From positions 50,867 through 114,866 of the forward strand of contig JAZBQD010000093.1 of the NCBI GenBank assembly GCA_036583965.1: a stretch of 64,000 nucleotides of DNA, read 5' to 3'. The translations under genes were made by a program, and so were the position numbers. The stretch is from Prunella strophiata (taxonomy: Eukaryota; Chordata; Aves; Passeriformes; Prunellidae). Within the stretch, counting starts at the first letter, position 1; each line of letters begins with the position of its first letter. Under the pieces are notes generated by a model. It saw only the letters and a list, made by a program, of their open reading frames with translations. It searched no databases and was not told the origin of the DNA. Below are positions 1 to 12,710 of this stretch, piece by piece.

Positions 1-563
1 AGCTCCCTCAGCTGCTCCTCCTAGGACTTACGTTCCAGACCCTTCACCAGCTTTGTTGCCCTTCTCTGGACATGCTCCAGCACCTCAATGCCCTCCCTGT
101 AGTGAGGGGCCCAGAACTGGACACAGTATTCAAGGTGTGGCTTTACCAATACTGAGGACAGGGGGGCAATCACTTCCCTAGCCCTGCTGGTCACACTATT
201 TCTGATACAAGCCAGGATGCCATTGGCCTTATTGGCCACCTGGGCACACACTGGCTCACGTTCAGCTGGCTGTCGACCAGCACATCCAGGTCCTTCACCA
301 GGCAGCTTTCCAGCCACTCTTCCCCAAGCCTGTAGTGCTGCAGGGGATTGTTGTGACCCAAGTGCAGGACCCAGCACTTGGCCTAGTTGAACTTCATACA
401 ATTGGTCTGGGCCCATTGATCCAACCTGTCTAGATCCTTCTGCCAGAGCCTTCCTACCCTCAAGCAGATCAGTACCCAACTTGGTGGTGTCTGCAAACTT
501 ACTTAGGGTACACTCAATCCCCTCATTCAGATTATGGATAAAGGTATTCAACAAGCTCAGGAT
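1..563 (-). mobile_element. CR1 LINE fragment, RT C-terminal part
   Basis: Minus-strand translation gives the C-terminal part of the CR1 ORF2 reverse transcriptase: the palm region, then a CR1-typical stretch with [11 protein letters not shown] and VQRRATKLVKGLE. The catalytic block reads FADTTKLG where CR1 has two aspartates, so the copy is dead. The element is cut at its 5' side near 563 and its 3' end lies outside the window to the left. It is an ordinary dead-on-arrival 5'-truncated CR1 in the intron upstream of the first SCAMP1 exon. Confidence 0.9.
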
Positions 564-701
564 GATGTCATTTTTGAGACAGAGATGGTTTTTTTTTTAG
601 TGAAAACAAACTTTTTTAGAGTTTTATACGATATGATGATATGTGTTGACTTGTTGCTTGTATACATATGCATACATTTACAGAACTGTTTTCCCTTCTA
701 G

Positions 702-779
702 GATCCTTCTGTTACACAAGTGACAAGAAATGTTCCACCAGGACTAGATGAGTACAACCCTTTCTCTGATTCAAGAACA
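702..779 (+). CDS. SCAMP1: SCAMP1 coding exon (N-terminal NPF region)
   Basis: This is an internal exon of secretory carrier membrane protein 1, a four-helix membrane protein of post-Golgi recycling and exocytic vesicles. The 78-base exon is bounded by a pyrimidine-rich acceptor ending in AG at 700-701 and a good donor (ACA then GTAAGA at 780). It encodes 26 codons in phase 0, beginning [14 protein letters not shown] and containing the NPF tripeptide (EYNPFSDS). In SCAMP1 the NPF repeats bind EH-domain proteins of the endocytic machinery. The residues match vertebrate SCAMP1 as I remember it, so the exon is under constraint or only recently released. Upstream exons are outside the window; the next exon is near 60712. 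Confidence 0.9.
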
Positions 780-879
780 GTAAGAGCATTTATTTATTAA
801 TAATGCCATTTATCTTTTTAGGTAAGATTTGTAGGGTATTGTTTTACGTGTTTGGGACTGATGTAAAACATCCAAACTG

Positions 880-1592
880 GGGGAAGAGAGGCCCCGTGGA
901 AAGAGATCTGTAGGTTTGGATTGATGGCAAGTTGATTATGAGTCAACCATGTGCCCTGGCAACCAAAAGGGACAAGCGTGTCCTGGGGTGTAACAAGCAC
1001 TGCATTTCTGTCTGGTCGAGGAAGATGATTGTCCCCCTTTACACTGCACTGGTGCAGCTTCACCTTGAGTACTGTGTGCATTTTGGGGCACCTCAATATT
1101 AAGAAGGACATCAAACTATTAGACTGCATCCAGAAAAGGGCACCAAGATGATAAGAAGTCTTGAGGGCAAGACTTATGAGGAGCAGCTGAGGTCACTTGG
1201 TTTGTTCAGCTTGGAGAAGAGAAGGCAGATGACCTTGTTGCAGTCTACAACTTCCTCAAAGTTGGGTAGCAAGGAAGAGGTGATGATCTCATCTTTGGTG
1301 ACCAGTGATAGGATGCCTGGAAATGGAATGCATCTGCATCAGGGGAAGTTCAGATTGGGCCTTAGGAAAAGGTTCTTCACTGAGGGGGTGGTTGGTGCCT
1401 GGAACAGGCTCCCCAGGGAAGTGGTCACAGCACCAAGCCTGCCAGAATTCAAGGAGCATCTGGACAATGCCCTCAAGTCATATGGTTTAGTTTTAGGTAG
1501 TCCTGTGAGGAGCAGAGAGTTGGACTTAATGATCCTTATGGATCCCTTCCAATTTGAGATAGTCTATGTTAAGAGCTTGCTAGAGGTAATGG
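880..1592 (+). mobile_element. CR1 LINE fragment, 3' end
   Basis: Plus-strand CR1 carrying the last part of ORF2 and the 3' end. The frame at 1148-1603 shows YEEQLRSLGLFSLEKRR and WNRLPREVV, both standard CR1 ORF2 C-terminal blocks. Upstream, with frameshifts, HLEYCVHFGAPQY is seen. The 3' terminus near 1535-1590 has the typical CR1 tail wording. It lies just inside the SCAMP1 intron, downstream of the exon. Confidence 0.9.
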
Positions 1593-1602
1593 AAGATGTG
1601 TA

Positions 1603-2850
1603 AGGATAGATAGTCCTATCAAGAATTTGGAGGATTCAGTGGATAGGTTGACTTAAATGATCTTTGACCCTTAAAGGAAAGGTTACTTGCTGAAAGGGGC
1701 CCAAAACAGAATTGAGTTTTGCCTTGTTGTGAATGGAATGATGCACTTCACTTATAGGAGAGAAGCAACAATAATTTTATTTATTGATATAAAACACTGA
1801 GTTAATGAGATTTAATGGTAAATGTGACTGGTTTGACAAGATTTGATGACAAGGTACACTTGATTATTTACTGCATAGAGGACACAGATAAAGCGGTTGA
1901 GAAGACCCTTCCATTGAGTCATGAGGTTCAGAAAGGATCCCTTTGCTTTCTAAACTCCTCAGAGAGGAGTCTAGGTTCAGTGGAATCCAATCCTAGTCTC
2001 AGACTTGATCAACAGTTTATGTCTAAAGGATTATATGTGCAGAATCATTCTTTTGTATCACTTAGCTAAGATTTCAAAGTTTAGCATGCTATTAATCACC
2101 AAGCATCTATTGTGGTAAGGAATCTTTCAACCTCAAGGAGTAACCTTGAGAGGTGTCCCTACTCAAGGGGAGATCCAGGTGTGCAGCCCGCTGCCATGCA
2201 GGAGAGCTCAATGGGCCATGGGCTGTCCACTATTTATAAAGTAAGATGATAGACTTATATGAAAGCACACTGTTACTGTGTGAGTTAATGCAGGCAGGCA
2301 GCTGGAACAACCACAAAACCACAGCTCATATGCAAAGAGTAATTTTATTTCATTACCTTGCTAGCTGGAGGAGACACACAAGAAGAAATGCAGGCAACTG
2401 TTAGGCTCATTCCATGCTAGTGGGTGGTGGGGCTGCTGTTTGCACCCATTTATCAGGGGCCGCACACATGTAGTTTACCACCATGCCGTGATTTCTGTGC
2501 TTTGATCTCTCTCCCAAGACAGAGCTCAAGCATGTCCATGAGAGTGCCTCCAAGTCTCTCCAAACAGCTATGTTATCCCTACACAGAGATTTTACTTCTC
2601 AAAGCAGACAGAGGATAAACAGCAGTAGGCATAATATATGGGGTTTCCTACACTATTATTCTCCAGGGTTTGGCATTCCCAGCTGCAAGGTCACTTGATT
2701 GAATCTACTGTCCTCTGCCATCCTTCTTGCCATTCTTCCACTTTTAACCCTTTCCTCCCAACAGTCATACTCCACCACATGACTATAGTCAATTCATCTT
2801 GCCTTCACAGAATGGTTTTGCCTCTGTGCCATAAATTGTATATTGATGGT
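1603..2850. other. Intron sequence, probably old LTR remnants
   Basis: No exon or intact repeat gene is visible. Two stretches (about 1740-2060 and 2270-2640) have the base composition and TTTATT signals of minus-strand LTR remnants, but I could not define ends or TSDs. The short ORFs here have no recognisable content. Confidence 0.35.
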
Positions 2851-3194
2851 TGTGGCAGCAGCTCTCTGGCCACAGAGAGCAACACACAACTTTCCCAGGC
2901 ATCGTCCTGGGAAAGGCTGTGACAAGATCAGAGAAAAGAATGAGAAACAATTCTTAACTTGCTGCACCTGGTATTGTGAACATGTGGAATGTGTTATGGA
3001 GATTTGTCTACCAAAGGGATGTTTCTTAATTAGCCAATGGTGATGGGTTTTGATTGAAGGACCAATCAATTCCACCTGTATCGTAACTGTCTATAAAAGC
3101 AATAGGTTTCTTAATAAAGATGGATTGATCAGCCTTCTGTGAATCATGGAGTCCATGCTAATTATTACCCATTCAGGAATGCCATGCAACAACA
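2851..3194 (+). mobile_element. Solo LTR, 344 bp, TSD GATGGT
   Basis: The element begins TGTGGCAGCAG and ends CAACAACA. It is flanked by a perfect 6-bp duplication GATGGT (2845-2850 and 3195-3200). A TATA box (CTATAAAAG, about 3092) and an AATAAA signal (about 3113) fit a plus-strand retroviral LTR with no internal region left. A 6-bp TSD is usual for class II ERVs. Confidence 0.9.
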
Positions 3195-3280
3195 GATGGT
3201 TTGTGTGGTGATAGATCCATGGTAAGTAGATAGTGAAGCTCTGCTATTTGTTATTCATTAATTTGTATGCTTTGGGTGTG

Positions 3281-3773
3281 TGCTAGTTTGAAAGTAAAAA
3301 CTAGTGAGACACTCTAAGTCAGAAATACAATTAATAAAAAACTAAAATAAAATACATGCAAAGGAAAGAAAACAAAACAAAACAAAAAACCTGACAGAGT
3401 CAGAATACGACCTGGTATCCCTCCTAGTTGGAGTGATGGTAGCAGTCCCAGTGAAATGGTCTCACCGAAACCGTGATCCCGGCAGCCTGTGTTCCTTGGG
3501 AGGCAGTGGACAGGGCTGCCTCTTCAGTCTCAAAACCCAGACTTTATCCCCGTGAAAATGCTTGGCTCTCCCCCTTGGGCAGAGCATCTCACAATGGACC
3601 ATTGTGGTTTCTATGAGTCATGTGATAAGGCCTTGATGGGCCATTAACAGAACCATTAACAGGAGACAATCCTGAGGTAGGAGGCAAGAGATAAGGAAAA
3701 ACACTCCCCCTCCCAGTTTTAACAGTACGTGGAGATGGTGATAGAATATATCTTAACATTGTAGCCTAGGACA
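3281..3773 (-). mobile_element. Solo LTR of family R, TSD GGGTG
   Basis: This 493-bp LTR is the same family as the two LTRs of the provirus at 55082-60510. It shares the ends TGTGCTAGTTTGAAAG and CCTAGGACA (minus strand TGTCCT...). A perfect 5-bp duplication GGGTG flanks it (3276-3280 and 3774-3778). The 5-bp TSD agrees with the ATATA flanks of the full provirus. Confidence 0.9.
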
Positions 3774-3778
3774 GGGTG

Positions 3779-5480
3779 GTTTAAGTTGTGTTGTTTTATC
3801 ATGTACCAAAGCTTTAGATACAATATAATTATAAGCAATATACATATCAAAGTTGGAGTCAGCAAAATCACAACTGGGTGAAGCATAAGATTAAACACTC
3901 TTGATGCTGTTGGTGACCATCCAAGAAGAGTTTCCCAACAAGGTGTTTTTCATCCTTCTTCATTCTTTCTAAAACATGGTGTATCCCTTCAGTATCCTGA
4001 TAAACCATGATTAGAGTTTTGTGTCCATTGTTTTGGACATGTTCCAGCAGTTAACACAGGTCATCATGTTATAGTAGTTCCTTCACTAATGTAAGATTCA
4101 TTCTGAAGGGAGTAGGCAATAAATCTTCACTCAACCTATAATTTGATTGTTACAACTGATAAGAATTAACAGGAGATTAATAAGTCGCATCCAACAACTT
4201 TAGTAAAGTTACAAACATGAGTCATTTGAGTGATTGCTTGCATGTACAGTAGTGTTATCTACAAATAAGAAATCACAAAGGGTTCTCATACAAACACATA
4301 ATTTTCCAATATATATGAGTAAAGTTTCAAGGGTTTCATCAGGATGTATTTCAAAATGACAAACATTTTGTTCAGTGTCGAGACAAATGTCTTCGGCTTT
4401 GGTGTTACTCTCACAAATAAATCGTTGTTGTCTTCATATAATGCATGCATTAACATCATTAGTTTTCCATTTTTTTCTGTTTTGTTGGGCCCTTGCTCTA
4501 TGTTCGAATGGCTAGAACAGCTTCATGGTGATTTAATACTAGCACAATGATCAGGTATGTTGTATATGCTAAAACATTGTGTATGGTTAAGACAAAAGCT
4601 GTGGCCTTATTGTTGATGGGGTCATAAGTGAAATTGACTAAATGCTGCAAGAATTGGAATTCCCTTTCAAATTTAGCTGCATTATCCCAGATTGTCTTTT
4701 AAATTTCAGCGGGTAAGGTGCCCTCTTTACCTTTTCTTATAATTGTTGGTACCATAGATTGCATCCACAGTTGAGCTTGGATACAACAAAGAGCTAGCAT
4801 TCACTATTAGCTGGTGATCCTTTTTGTCAATCCTCTCCTGTTGAGGTAATATATCTGATAAGAGCCACTGGTTAGTTCTTAATGCTAGTAAGGAAGATCA
4901 TAATAGATGTTCCAATTGGTATAGATCACTTGTTACTGAGTTAATTTTGTTTGCTAGGACTTCAGCATCCATGCTATTACTCCTAATCCTGTCCTCAGGA
5001 TACCGGTCACATCTCTCCTGGATTGTTTTGGAGAGGTGAGGGTCCATCCATGCAGCCATGCTGACCACCCTGCATAGGACGTAGAGAGGAGTGGAGAGCA
5101 GGCAGGTTTAACTGCAGAGATATTGATCTGCACTGACATTTCTACTCATTTGAGGAACCATGAAGAATTAAATAGCACTTATTGCTGGCCTGTATATTTG
5201 ATGGCATAGGGTCCAATTTTAGAAATCTGTGGGGATAAGGTTTCAGTAGTCTTATTGGGGGTCTCAGAGGTAGCAGAATGCATTGTGGAGGCTAAGTTAG
5301 TTTTTGTTGTGCCAATATACATTATCCCAACTACAGTTGTGGCAATATCTCCACATGTGTACTACTTCCTTTTCTATATTCTGTTTCAATATAACACTTA
5401 TTGAACAGTTACTGGCCTTGTAACATCTATTCCATTTTTTGAAGGAGGTATTGAGAGGGACCAATCTGATTTTTGTTTAT
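3779..5480 (-). pseudogene. env: Decayed env of old class I-like provirus (provirus M)
   Basis: Minus-strand reading frames resemble the transmembrane part of a retroviral envelope. A hydrophobic anchor-like segment is encoded around 3790-3890, and a conserved-looking GILRTGLGV block around 5000-5040. The frame is broken repeatedly. This is the 3' part of provirus M, whose integrase, RNase H, RT and protease follow to the right in the expected minus-strand order. No 3' LTR of M was recognised; solo LTR R sits at that edge. Confidence 0.55.
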
Positions 5481-5490
5481 GCCTCAACTT

Positions 5491-6511
5491 ATGTTACACA
5501 TGAAGTGGGAGATTCCTATAGGGACTGTGCATGTACTGGTGGCCCTGTGCCCAGGGAGACTTTTCCTGGCAGCCAATCAGGGCAGAGAAAGCCTCCATGA
5601 TCGGACTGCGAGTGACCCCCCTACTTGCCAGTGGGGCAAATGCCTGGATGCCCACAAAGAATGCCTGCAAAAAGTGCCCACCAAAAATGCTTGCGAAGTC
5701 GGGCTATGGGAGGAGCCTTAGCACGTAAAAGCAGCTAGCTGCAACACAATGGGAGCCATTTTTCTTTGGGTACCTTGGAGGAAGCAGGGGCTCACCTGTA
5801 GGGTCTGCTTGCTCCCCCCTTGCTTTTTCCTCCCTGTGGTCCTGCTTTCCTGCCTGTACCTGCTTTGCCCTGCTTCACTGTTCTTGCAAACCAGCTTGTC
5901 ATCGCAATGACCTCATGCTCCTCTGCCTCCCCAACAAAGCGGGTGCCGCTGCAGTCAGCCACCTCTGCCACATTTCCCGTACACAGCCACTGCCACTGTG
6001 TTTCCTGCGCTGTCTGCCGCACCAACCTGCCATAGCACTAGCCCGTAGCAACCAATCTGTCACTGCTGCTTGCACTCAGCTGCGCCTGCAGCCGCAGCGC
6101 CCCAACCCTGAGAACACATGGCTGCTCCAGGAGTGTGCCTATGGCCACGGCAGCCTGTTCGTCCCGATGGAAGGAACACGCAGCCTGCTGCTGTTTGGAA
6201 ATCTTGTCCAGCTCGCCACGGGAGCTATGCAGACATACCGTGGTTCACAGCACACATGCTTTGTCTGCAAAGCCAACACTGACAGAGGGCCAGGGTTCTT
6301 GTGGTAGTGCTGTCCCTCTTTTCTGTTTCTTTCTCCCTCTCTCTTTTTCCCCTCTCTGCTCCTTTTCCTATCCCCCTTTGTAGGAACACTTACTCTTTTT
6401 TGTCAATAAACAGTTCTCAGATATAATATTGCTGCATTTGCACTTTATTTTCATCAGAGAAACCTATGAAGAGAAATCCTCCCTGATCCCCTCTTTTATG
6501 GCGGAACGAGA
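5491..6511 (+). mobile_element. LTR-like insertion in the env of provirus M
   Basis: A G/C-rich block interrupts the env remnant. It begins near TGTTACACATG and ends near GGAACGAGACA, with AATAAA at about 6404 and a purine/pyrimidine-rich region before it, which fits a plus-strand LTR. No clear TSD was found, so the boundaries are approximate. The three overlapping ORFs within it have no recognisable domains. Confidence 0.5.
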
Positions 6512-7430
6512 CAGATATATTGAAAACTGAGTAATTAAATTTTCCCATTGTTGGTTGGAGATTATGTTTCTCATATTATGGTTGTATTTCCTTCTGCCAA
6601 AATCATGTTATTAGGTGGGGCTCCTAAATTTGTGCAATTATAGCTTGTTTCATAAGCAAGTATCACTGAAATGCATTTGGGCTTAAGTGTGGTTATGACC
6701 ATTACCATAGTGATTTCATTGCAGATAAAAGAAGTGAGGGTCTCCATCTGATGGGTTGAGCTTTTTGATGTGTATGCCAAATTTGGTTCATGCTGGTGCT
6801 GATTACTCTTGCACAAAGGATAAGCAGTCCTTCAATGGTTAACTTAATCTTCAGTGGATGCATGCTGGCATCATTCCTGCTATTGTTCCTGAAAGGTAAA
6901 ACCATACACATATTGGCCGGGTTTGTCTGGATGGATTACCCCATTAAAAAGATGGGAAAATCCTCTGTGCACTAATTCTGTGCATTGCACCACTGCTGTC
7001 AGTTGCTTCCCAAACAAGTGGTCCACTGTAACAGCGTGGTAATATGGATGATGTTTTGCTGCTACCTTTCCCGAAAGCGTCTTCTGAGAAAGCTGCTTGG
7101 GCAAGTAGAGACAGTCACTCAATCCACACTCTCACCACAGCTAGGTCAGCAAAGAAAGATGGAAAGGGTCTCTGTATAGAGTTCCAGCAAAGTTTATTGT
7201 AGAATCACACTGAAGGAATCCAGGGACAAAGACGAGCAAACAGTGAAGGGGCCTGGGTTAAGTATGGGGTCAGGAGCCAATCATTTGGGGGCACAGGGGT
7301 AGTACAAGGGGCAGGGCAAAGGGCAGTGACCTATGAGGAAAGGGCAGATTAACATAATGCTGCAGGACATCATGGGAGAAGCCCCTTTTGACTCACCCTG
7401 AGGAGTGAGATATTCTCAAAGCCTCTGGTA
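6512..7430 (-). pseudogene. Remnant of provirus M, env SU side, plus unresolved repeat
   Basis: Sequence between the LTR-like insertion and the integrase remnant. Part of it (6512-6980) probably continues the decayed env. About 7090-7400 has an LTR-like look (TTTATT within GCAAAGTTTATTG, G-rich following part) and may be another insertion. I see no intact coding content. Confidence 0.35.
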
Positions 7431-8260
7431 AATTCTTCCAAGGCAACATCCTAGAAGTTTCCCTAATAGGCTCAAAGGCCTCCACAGTCCACAAGGTTTA
7501 GTCAGAGTCATAGGCACAGTTCCAATCTGGTAAACTCGCCATGACAAATTGTCCTTGTAGTGGTATTGGGGGTTTTCTCTTGTTGGCTGGTGGAACATGA
7601 AGTCCCACTTTTGCTAAGAACACTCATCCCACAAGACTCCCGATGGGCCCATATCTGTTATTTAATTGATGAAGTATTTTGGAAAGTTGAGTAGCCCACT
7701 GGGTCTCGTGGTTTAAGGCTTTCTTTCAATAAGGCATTAACCCTTTCCACTATTCCATTTGATTTGGGCTGATATGGAGTGTGGAATATCCATTGAAATT
7801 TTTCCTTTTTAGCCCATTCTTACACTTCCTTACAGGAGAAATGTGCACCAGTATCACTTTGGATGGTATCTGGGGTAGGCAAGCTTGAAAACAAAGATAG
7901 CAGCCTCCATACTGTATTTCATCCAAATGCCTTTTTGTTGGCCTTATGGCACTTAGTTGCCATACGTAGGCTGGAGACCACTTTCACTCCTTTGAGGATG
8001 TATTGATATCCTGCAGATGGTTTGAATGGCAAGATATAATCAATTTGCCAGGTAGACCACCTTTACTCTGTTCAGCAAAGTAAATTGCTTCTCTACCAAG
8101 TATGGCCTAATTTCTGATGCAGTCATTCTCCCAATTGATACCACTCAGAATTTAAGTGGTCCTCTATTTTTATCTCACTGATATTAGTCAGTTCATCCAG
8201 CTTTTGATTCCAATGTGTGGCTGGTTTATCATTCTTGGCATGAGCTTTCACCTATCCCAT
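7431..8260 (-). pseudogene. pol: Integrase remnant of provirus M
   Basis: Minus-strand translation shows integrase core signatures: WQIDYI with the first catalytic Asp (about 8038-8060), QSDTGAHF with the second Asp (about 7840-7870), and NGIVERVN with the Glu (about 7735-7760). The D-D-E spacing is plausible, but stops and frameshifts lie between. It stands in order between env (left) and RNase H (right). Confidence 0.75.
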
Positions 8261-9207
8261 CTTGAATGGTGTTTTTCTGCCTATATATAGCACTAATTTC
8301 CAATCTTGAGTTCTTCAAACCAGAAATCTGTTTACTTCCCAGTTCAGTGATTCCCATTGACAGAGTCACTGTATGGTGCCAGCCCAAACAGCATAGGAGC
8401 CTATATACATCACTTTTTCTCCATTCTCAGCTGCAAGAACAACTGTCTCTATTTCTTCTACTTGTGCACTACCTTCACCTTCTTCTGTTACTTGTTCGCC
8501 TGTGTTAATGTTTAATGCAGTAGCCTCGTATTGACATTTACCATTTATCCTCCTTGCTGAGGCACCAGTGAAACAAATATCTCCTGTCGGTGTTTGTTAA
8601 AAGGAGGTGTATTTATTTAAAATTGGTGTGGATTTAAAAGGTTGGTGTAATGCTAATAGGTCTGCATTTATAGACATTTGAAATGTGGTTATTTTAGTAT
8701 GTCCTTCAGTTAATTCTATTCCCTCTGCAATCCCTGTCAAGTAGGCATACTATTTCCTGTGTGTAGATTTTTATGCAATTCCTTCTGGGGGAGAAGTGCC
8801 CTTTAGGATTACTTCCAGCAAGTTAAAGGGTCCTCTGATTTGCACAGGCTGTTCCTGATGCATTTTTTCCAGCTTGTATTACTGCTCAGACTAAAGATAA
8901 AAGCCCCTTTTCCCACTTGGAATATCTCTGTTCTGTTTCTTTAAAAGCAGTCGGGCTGGACATTAATGGTCTCTTAGGTGTATCTGGGCCACTTTGAAAC
9001 AAGTTATAGTAGGTACCATGCTCAACAAAATCCCATTCTGCTATAATGGGGTCCTGGGGATGTACTGGTCACAGCAATTGATAGGTTCTTAATTCCTGTA
9101 TTAGGGTTTTAACTGCCTCTTCATGTTCTGTATTCCACATCTACGGTTTTCCCTTTTGTAAAAGTGAATACGGAGGGGAGCAATGATAGAAAATCCAGGT
9201 ACATTCT
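8261..9207 (-). pseudogene. pol: RNase H / RT connection remnant of provirus M
   Basis: Minus-strand frames carry an RNase H-like segment, including a KAHAKNDKPATHWN stretch (about 8200-8260) that fits the C-terminal histidine region, with a polymerase connection further right. It is broken by indels. The element is cut at 9207 by LTR X-A and the RT palm resumes at 13445. Confidence 0.6.
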
Positions 9208-9562
9208 TGTATTGGATTTGCATGGCCTGGTTTTTGGTAGCAGGGTGACTACAGGGGTGGCTCTAGTGAGGAGCTGCTAGAAGCTTCCTCAGTGTCCACA
9301 AGAGACAATCCCTGGTGGCTCCAAAGATGGACATGCTGCTGGCCAAGGCTGGGCCAATTAGAAGTGGTGGTAATGCCTCTGTGATAATAAATTTAAGAAG
9401 AAATCAAACCAAAAATTTGGGGCGCAGTTTTAATTGCGGCCAGAGAAGAGCAGAGTGAGAACATGTGAGAAGAGCAACTCTGCAGACACCAAGGTCAGTG
9501 AAGGAGGGGGAGGAGGTGCTCCAGGCATCGGAGTCGATTCCTCTGCAGGCTGTGGTGAGGAC

Positions 9563-10234
9563 TGTTATAGGCAATAAACGATAAAGCCAAATCAATAATT
9601 ATTAATGGAATTTTTATTTTGCAATAAAAATTCAGTTTTTAATAGCCACAATCAAAGGGACAGCGTCGAGCCCAGGTTTGGAGCTGGGTGAACCCTGATC
9701 CGAACTCTATCGCTTCAGATCCCCACAGTTCACGAAGTGCGGTCTCTGTAGGGCTAGTTTTATACAGTTTTTTTCGCCTGGGGCAGAGGTTCTATTCTTT
9801 CTCGTAGTTTCTCATATTCATGTAGTCTCCTTTCTCTGTGCTGGGCAAGACAAAGCCATTTCTGGGAAGTGATGAATGCTGATGTGAGTTACGGGAACTT
9901 GCCTTTGGAATGCATGTTCTTGACGACTCAGGTTATCTGGATTGTAGGTACTTATTGAGTATTCATCGTTCTGGGTATAGTCTGGACAACCTCAGGAAAG
10001 GACCCATCTCCGCAGCAGTTGTACCTTTTCATTTGCTAATTAGGTCTCTCCCTTCGCTTCCATCTGTGGTTTTTGCTTCCATCTGTGGTTTTCGCAATTT
10101 GGTGAAGCAATCCTCTCATTGGCTGCCTGTGACTCTAAATGTTTAAAGATTGTTTCATACAGAGCTAACTTATTTCACAACTTATTTTAAATATATTTCA
10201 CATAAGCACGAATTATTTCATAACATATATTACA
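9563..10234 (-). mobile_element. LTR nested in X-A, TSD GGAC
   Basis: 672-bp LTR with ends TGTTATAGG and ATTACA and a perfect 4-bp duplication GGAC (9559-9562 and 10235-10238), as expected for class I ERVs. Removing it restores the X-family sequence. On the minus strand a TATA-like CTGTATAAAAC lies near 9752. Confidence 0.85.
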
Positions 10235-11754
10235 GGACCATGGTGAAGCAGCTGTCTCCCTGCAGCCCAGGGAGGGCCACAGGGATGCAGCCTGTGGAGG
10301 AGCCCCATGCCGGAGCGAGTGAATGCCTGGAGAAGGCTGTGAGCCCATGGGAAACCCATGGAGAGAGGGGCCCTACTCCCATTCTGGAGCAGCCTGTCCT
10401 TGAAGGACTGCACCCCGTGGAAGAGTGACCCACGCCACAGCAGTTTGTGGAGGACTGCTGCCTGTGGGATGGACTCACATTGCATCAGGTTGCAGAGAGC
10501 TGCTGCTCTTGAGATGGAGCCTCATCAGAGAAGTGTGTGGAGAACTGTCTCCTGTGGGAGGGACTCCATGGTGCAGCAGGGGAAGGCCTCCTCTCCCTGA
10601 GCAGCAGGAGAAACCATGGTTGATGAACTGACCATAACCCCCATTCCCTGTTGTCATAGTTTCACATGGGAGGAATTCAGGGAAGTAAAGCAAAAACTTT
10701 GTGTGTAACTTGACAATTTGTTAAACCACTAAGAAGATGAACATGCTTCCGTGAAAGACACATGTTAAAGATGAAAAACCTGGGAACTTCTCTCTTTCTT
10801 TTCCGGTCAGCAAAGAGGTAAAAGGCCCAGACCCCAGCCCTGCCCCCCGTCTCAGCCAGGCTGTCCAGGCACCCCTGCCCCAGGCCGGGTCCCTTCTCCT
10901 GGGCCACCCACCGGCCCCCCCTCCATCAGCCCCATTCTAGCCGGGCTTGGCCCTCAGCAGCTTCTGGGCAGGAAGGGGGGAGGCTGCAGAGTCCTAGCCA
11001 GAACAGGGCTGGCCGCAGCTGTTAAGATCTTACCGTCAAACCCCCTCCCTCCAGCGCAGCTGAGACCAGAGGCCCCTGCAGCCCATGCAGAGTGGCCCTG
11101 CAGCTGGAATTAAACACAGAGAAAAACAAAGACCAACCATGAAACCAATCCTAACACAGCCCAGTAGCAGCTCCCACCACAAGTTACCCGTGGGTCAGGT
11201 GACTACTAGTCAGCCCCAGGCATGATGTTAACCCTTTCAGTGCTTCAATCCTCCATCGAGTAAGAAAAAGGAACAAGACACAAGCATGTAAAGGAACAAC
11301 ATGAAGACATCAAAATCAGTAAAAAAGAAGTCTCAGATAGGAGGGAGGAGAAGATACCTTAATTTTGGGGCTGAAATCCTCTTGTAAACTATGGAGAAAA
11401 AGCTCTTTTTCCCTATAACACATGTAACTATGGGGAGATGAAAGTGTTCAAATTGATGTTGAACAAAAGCCTCCATGTTGAAATAAGCAGATATTAAAGT
11501 AGCTGTGATCCCATGAGAAGTTTAAACAGAGAAAGAGAGAAGAATAATCCGGTACCCCAGGAGAAGATCTCTATTCCCAGGGATGAAGATGATTTTAGAA
11601 ATAGATAATGAGAACTTTAAACAGCTCATCTTTAAACCAATACCCCATAAGTCAACACGACCCATCAACAAACTGTAGGAAGGCTTGTAGAAATGGGAAG
11701 GACTTCACAATAGCAGGGTTCCCCGGGTGGCTGTTATTCATTACTGTCTTGGTT

Positions 11755-12710
11755 TGAAAAGACAGGTGTCTGCTAAGGAAGGCAGGAGCCTCCCCTGAAA
11801 TGGAAACTGTAAACCCCCTCCCTCCAAATTGTTATAAATTTGAAATTAAGGCGGGACTCTCAGGCAAAGATATGGGAGCAGGAATAACAGTTCTTTATTA
11901 GGGAAGAAAAAAAATATATAAAATAAACAATGCAATAATACAAAACAACAGTGACAGAGTCAGAATATGACCTGACACCCTGTTGGTCAGGGTGTTGGTA
12001 GCAGTCCAATGGGAATAGTGGCTGCAGTCCTCCTGGAGTGACTGATGTGGTTCTGTTGGACCAGTGATCCTGTAGAAAGGGTGTAGTCTTCCTCTGAAGA
12101 TCCAGTGGAAAAGACAGCTGTTCCTCTGGGAATCCAGTGGAAAGGCTGTGCTGGTGTCCCAAAAATTTCAGATTATATCCAGTTAGGAATGCTTGGCTCT
12201 TCCCTCTGGGTGGAGCATCTCACAGTGGGATGCTGTAATTTTTATCAGTCATGCAGTGACACCCAATAGCCCATTAACAGCAGATGTCTCCCCGGAGGGA
12301 GGATTGGTTTGTGGAAGAGATAAAGAAAACTGCCCTGTCACTGCAGGACACGAAATAACATGACGCAGACAGCAGCTTTTTCCAAGACAAAAAAGAGAGA
12401 GCTTTATTAATTTCTGACTCAAATTTATAGATCTCTGAAGTGCCAGTGTCATTGGAGGGTAACAGTGCCACCTCCGCAATGCCACTGGACAACCCAACAG
12501 TCCATTAAGTTTCTCCTCCTCCAGGAAAGGATGTAAACAATCAGTTATTTACATAAAGTGTGTGAGAAAGTTCTGTACAAAAATGCAAACATCAGAAGGC
12601 TTTAGGAAAACTTAAAAAATCAGAGCAACACTGCCCCAATTAACAGAAGATAACTGCCACACCTCTAACAGATGGCAAATAGAATACATGTTTCCTTGCA
12701 ATCTAGGACA
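11755..12710 (-). mobile_element. LTR of family Z (copy Z1), carries W1
   Basis: Begins TGTCTTGG and ends CTAGGACA, matching Z2 (17574). It lies inside Y1. No exact TSD survives (ATTAC against ATGAT). The minus-strand AATAAA lies near 11890-11900. A complete W LTR sits within it at 12336-12630. Confidence 0.75.
12336..12630 (-). mobile_element. LTR of family W (copy W1), TSD CTGCCC
   Basis: 295-bp LTR with ends TGTCACTG and GAGCAACA and a perfect 6-bp duplication CTGCCC (12330-12335 and 12631-12636), the class II pattern. The minus-strand AATAAA lies near 12405. It is the innermost level of the nest M > X-A > Y1 > Z1 > W1. Confidence 0.92.

Noticed and set aside
1815..2069. 84-codon ORF on the plus strand
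   Set aside because: No domain, no splice context, and it lies in a stretch that looks like an old LTR.
5473..6383. Overlapping ORFs of 60-130 codons
   Set aside because: Low-complexity, cysteine- and proline-rich frames inside an LTR-like block with no homology I can recognise.
10150..10693. Cluster of overlapping ORFs on both strands
   Set aside because: They lie in the G/C-rich middle of LTR X, recur with stops at 24779-25348 and have no domains.
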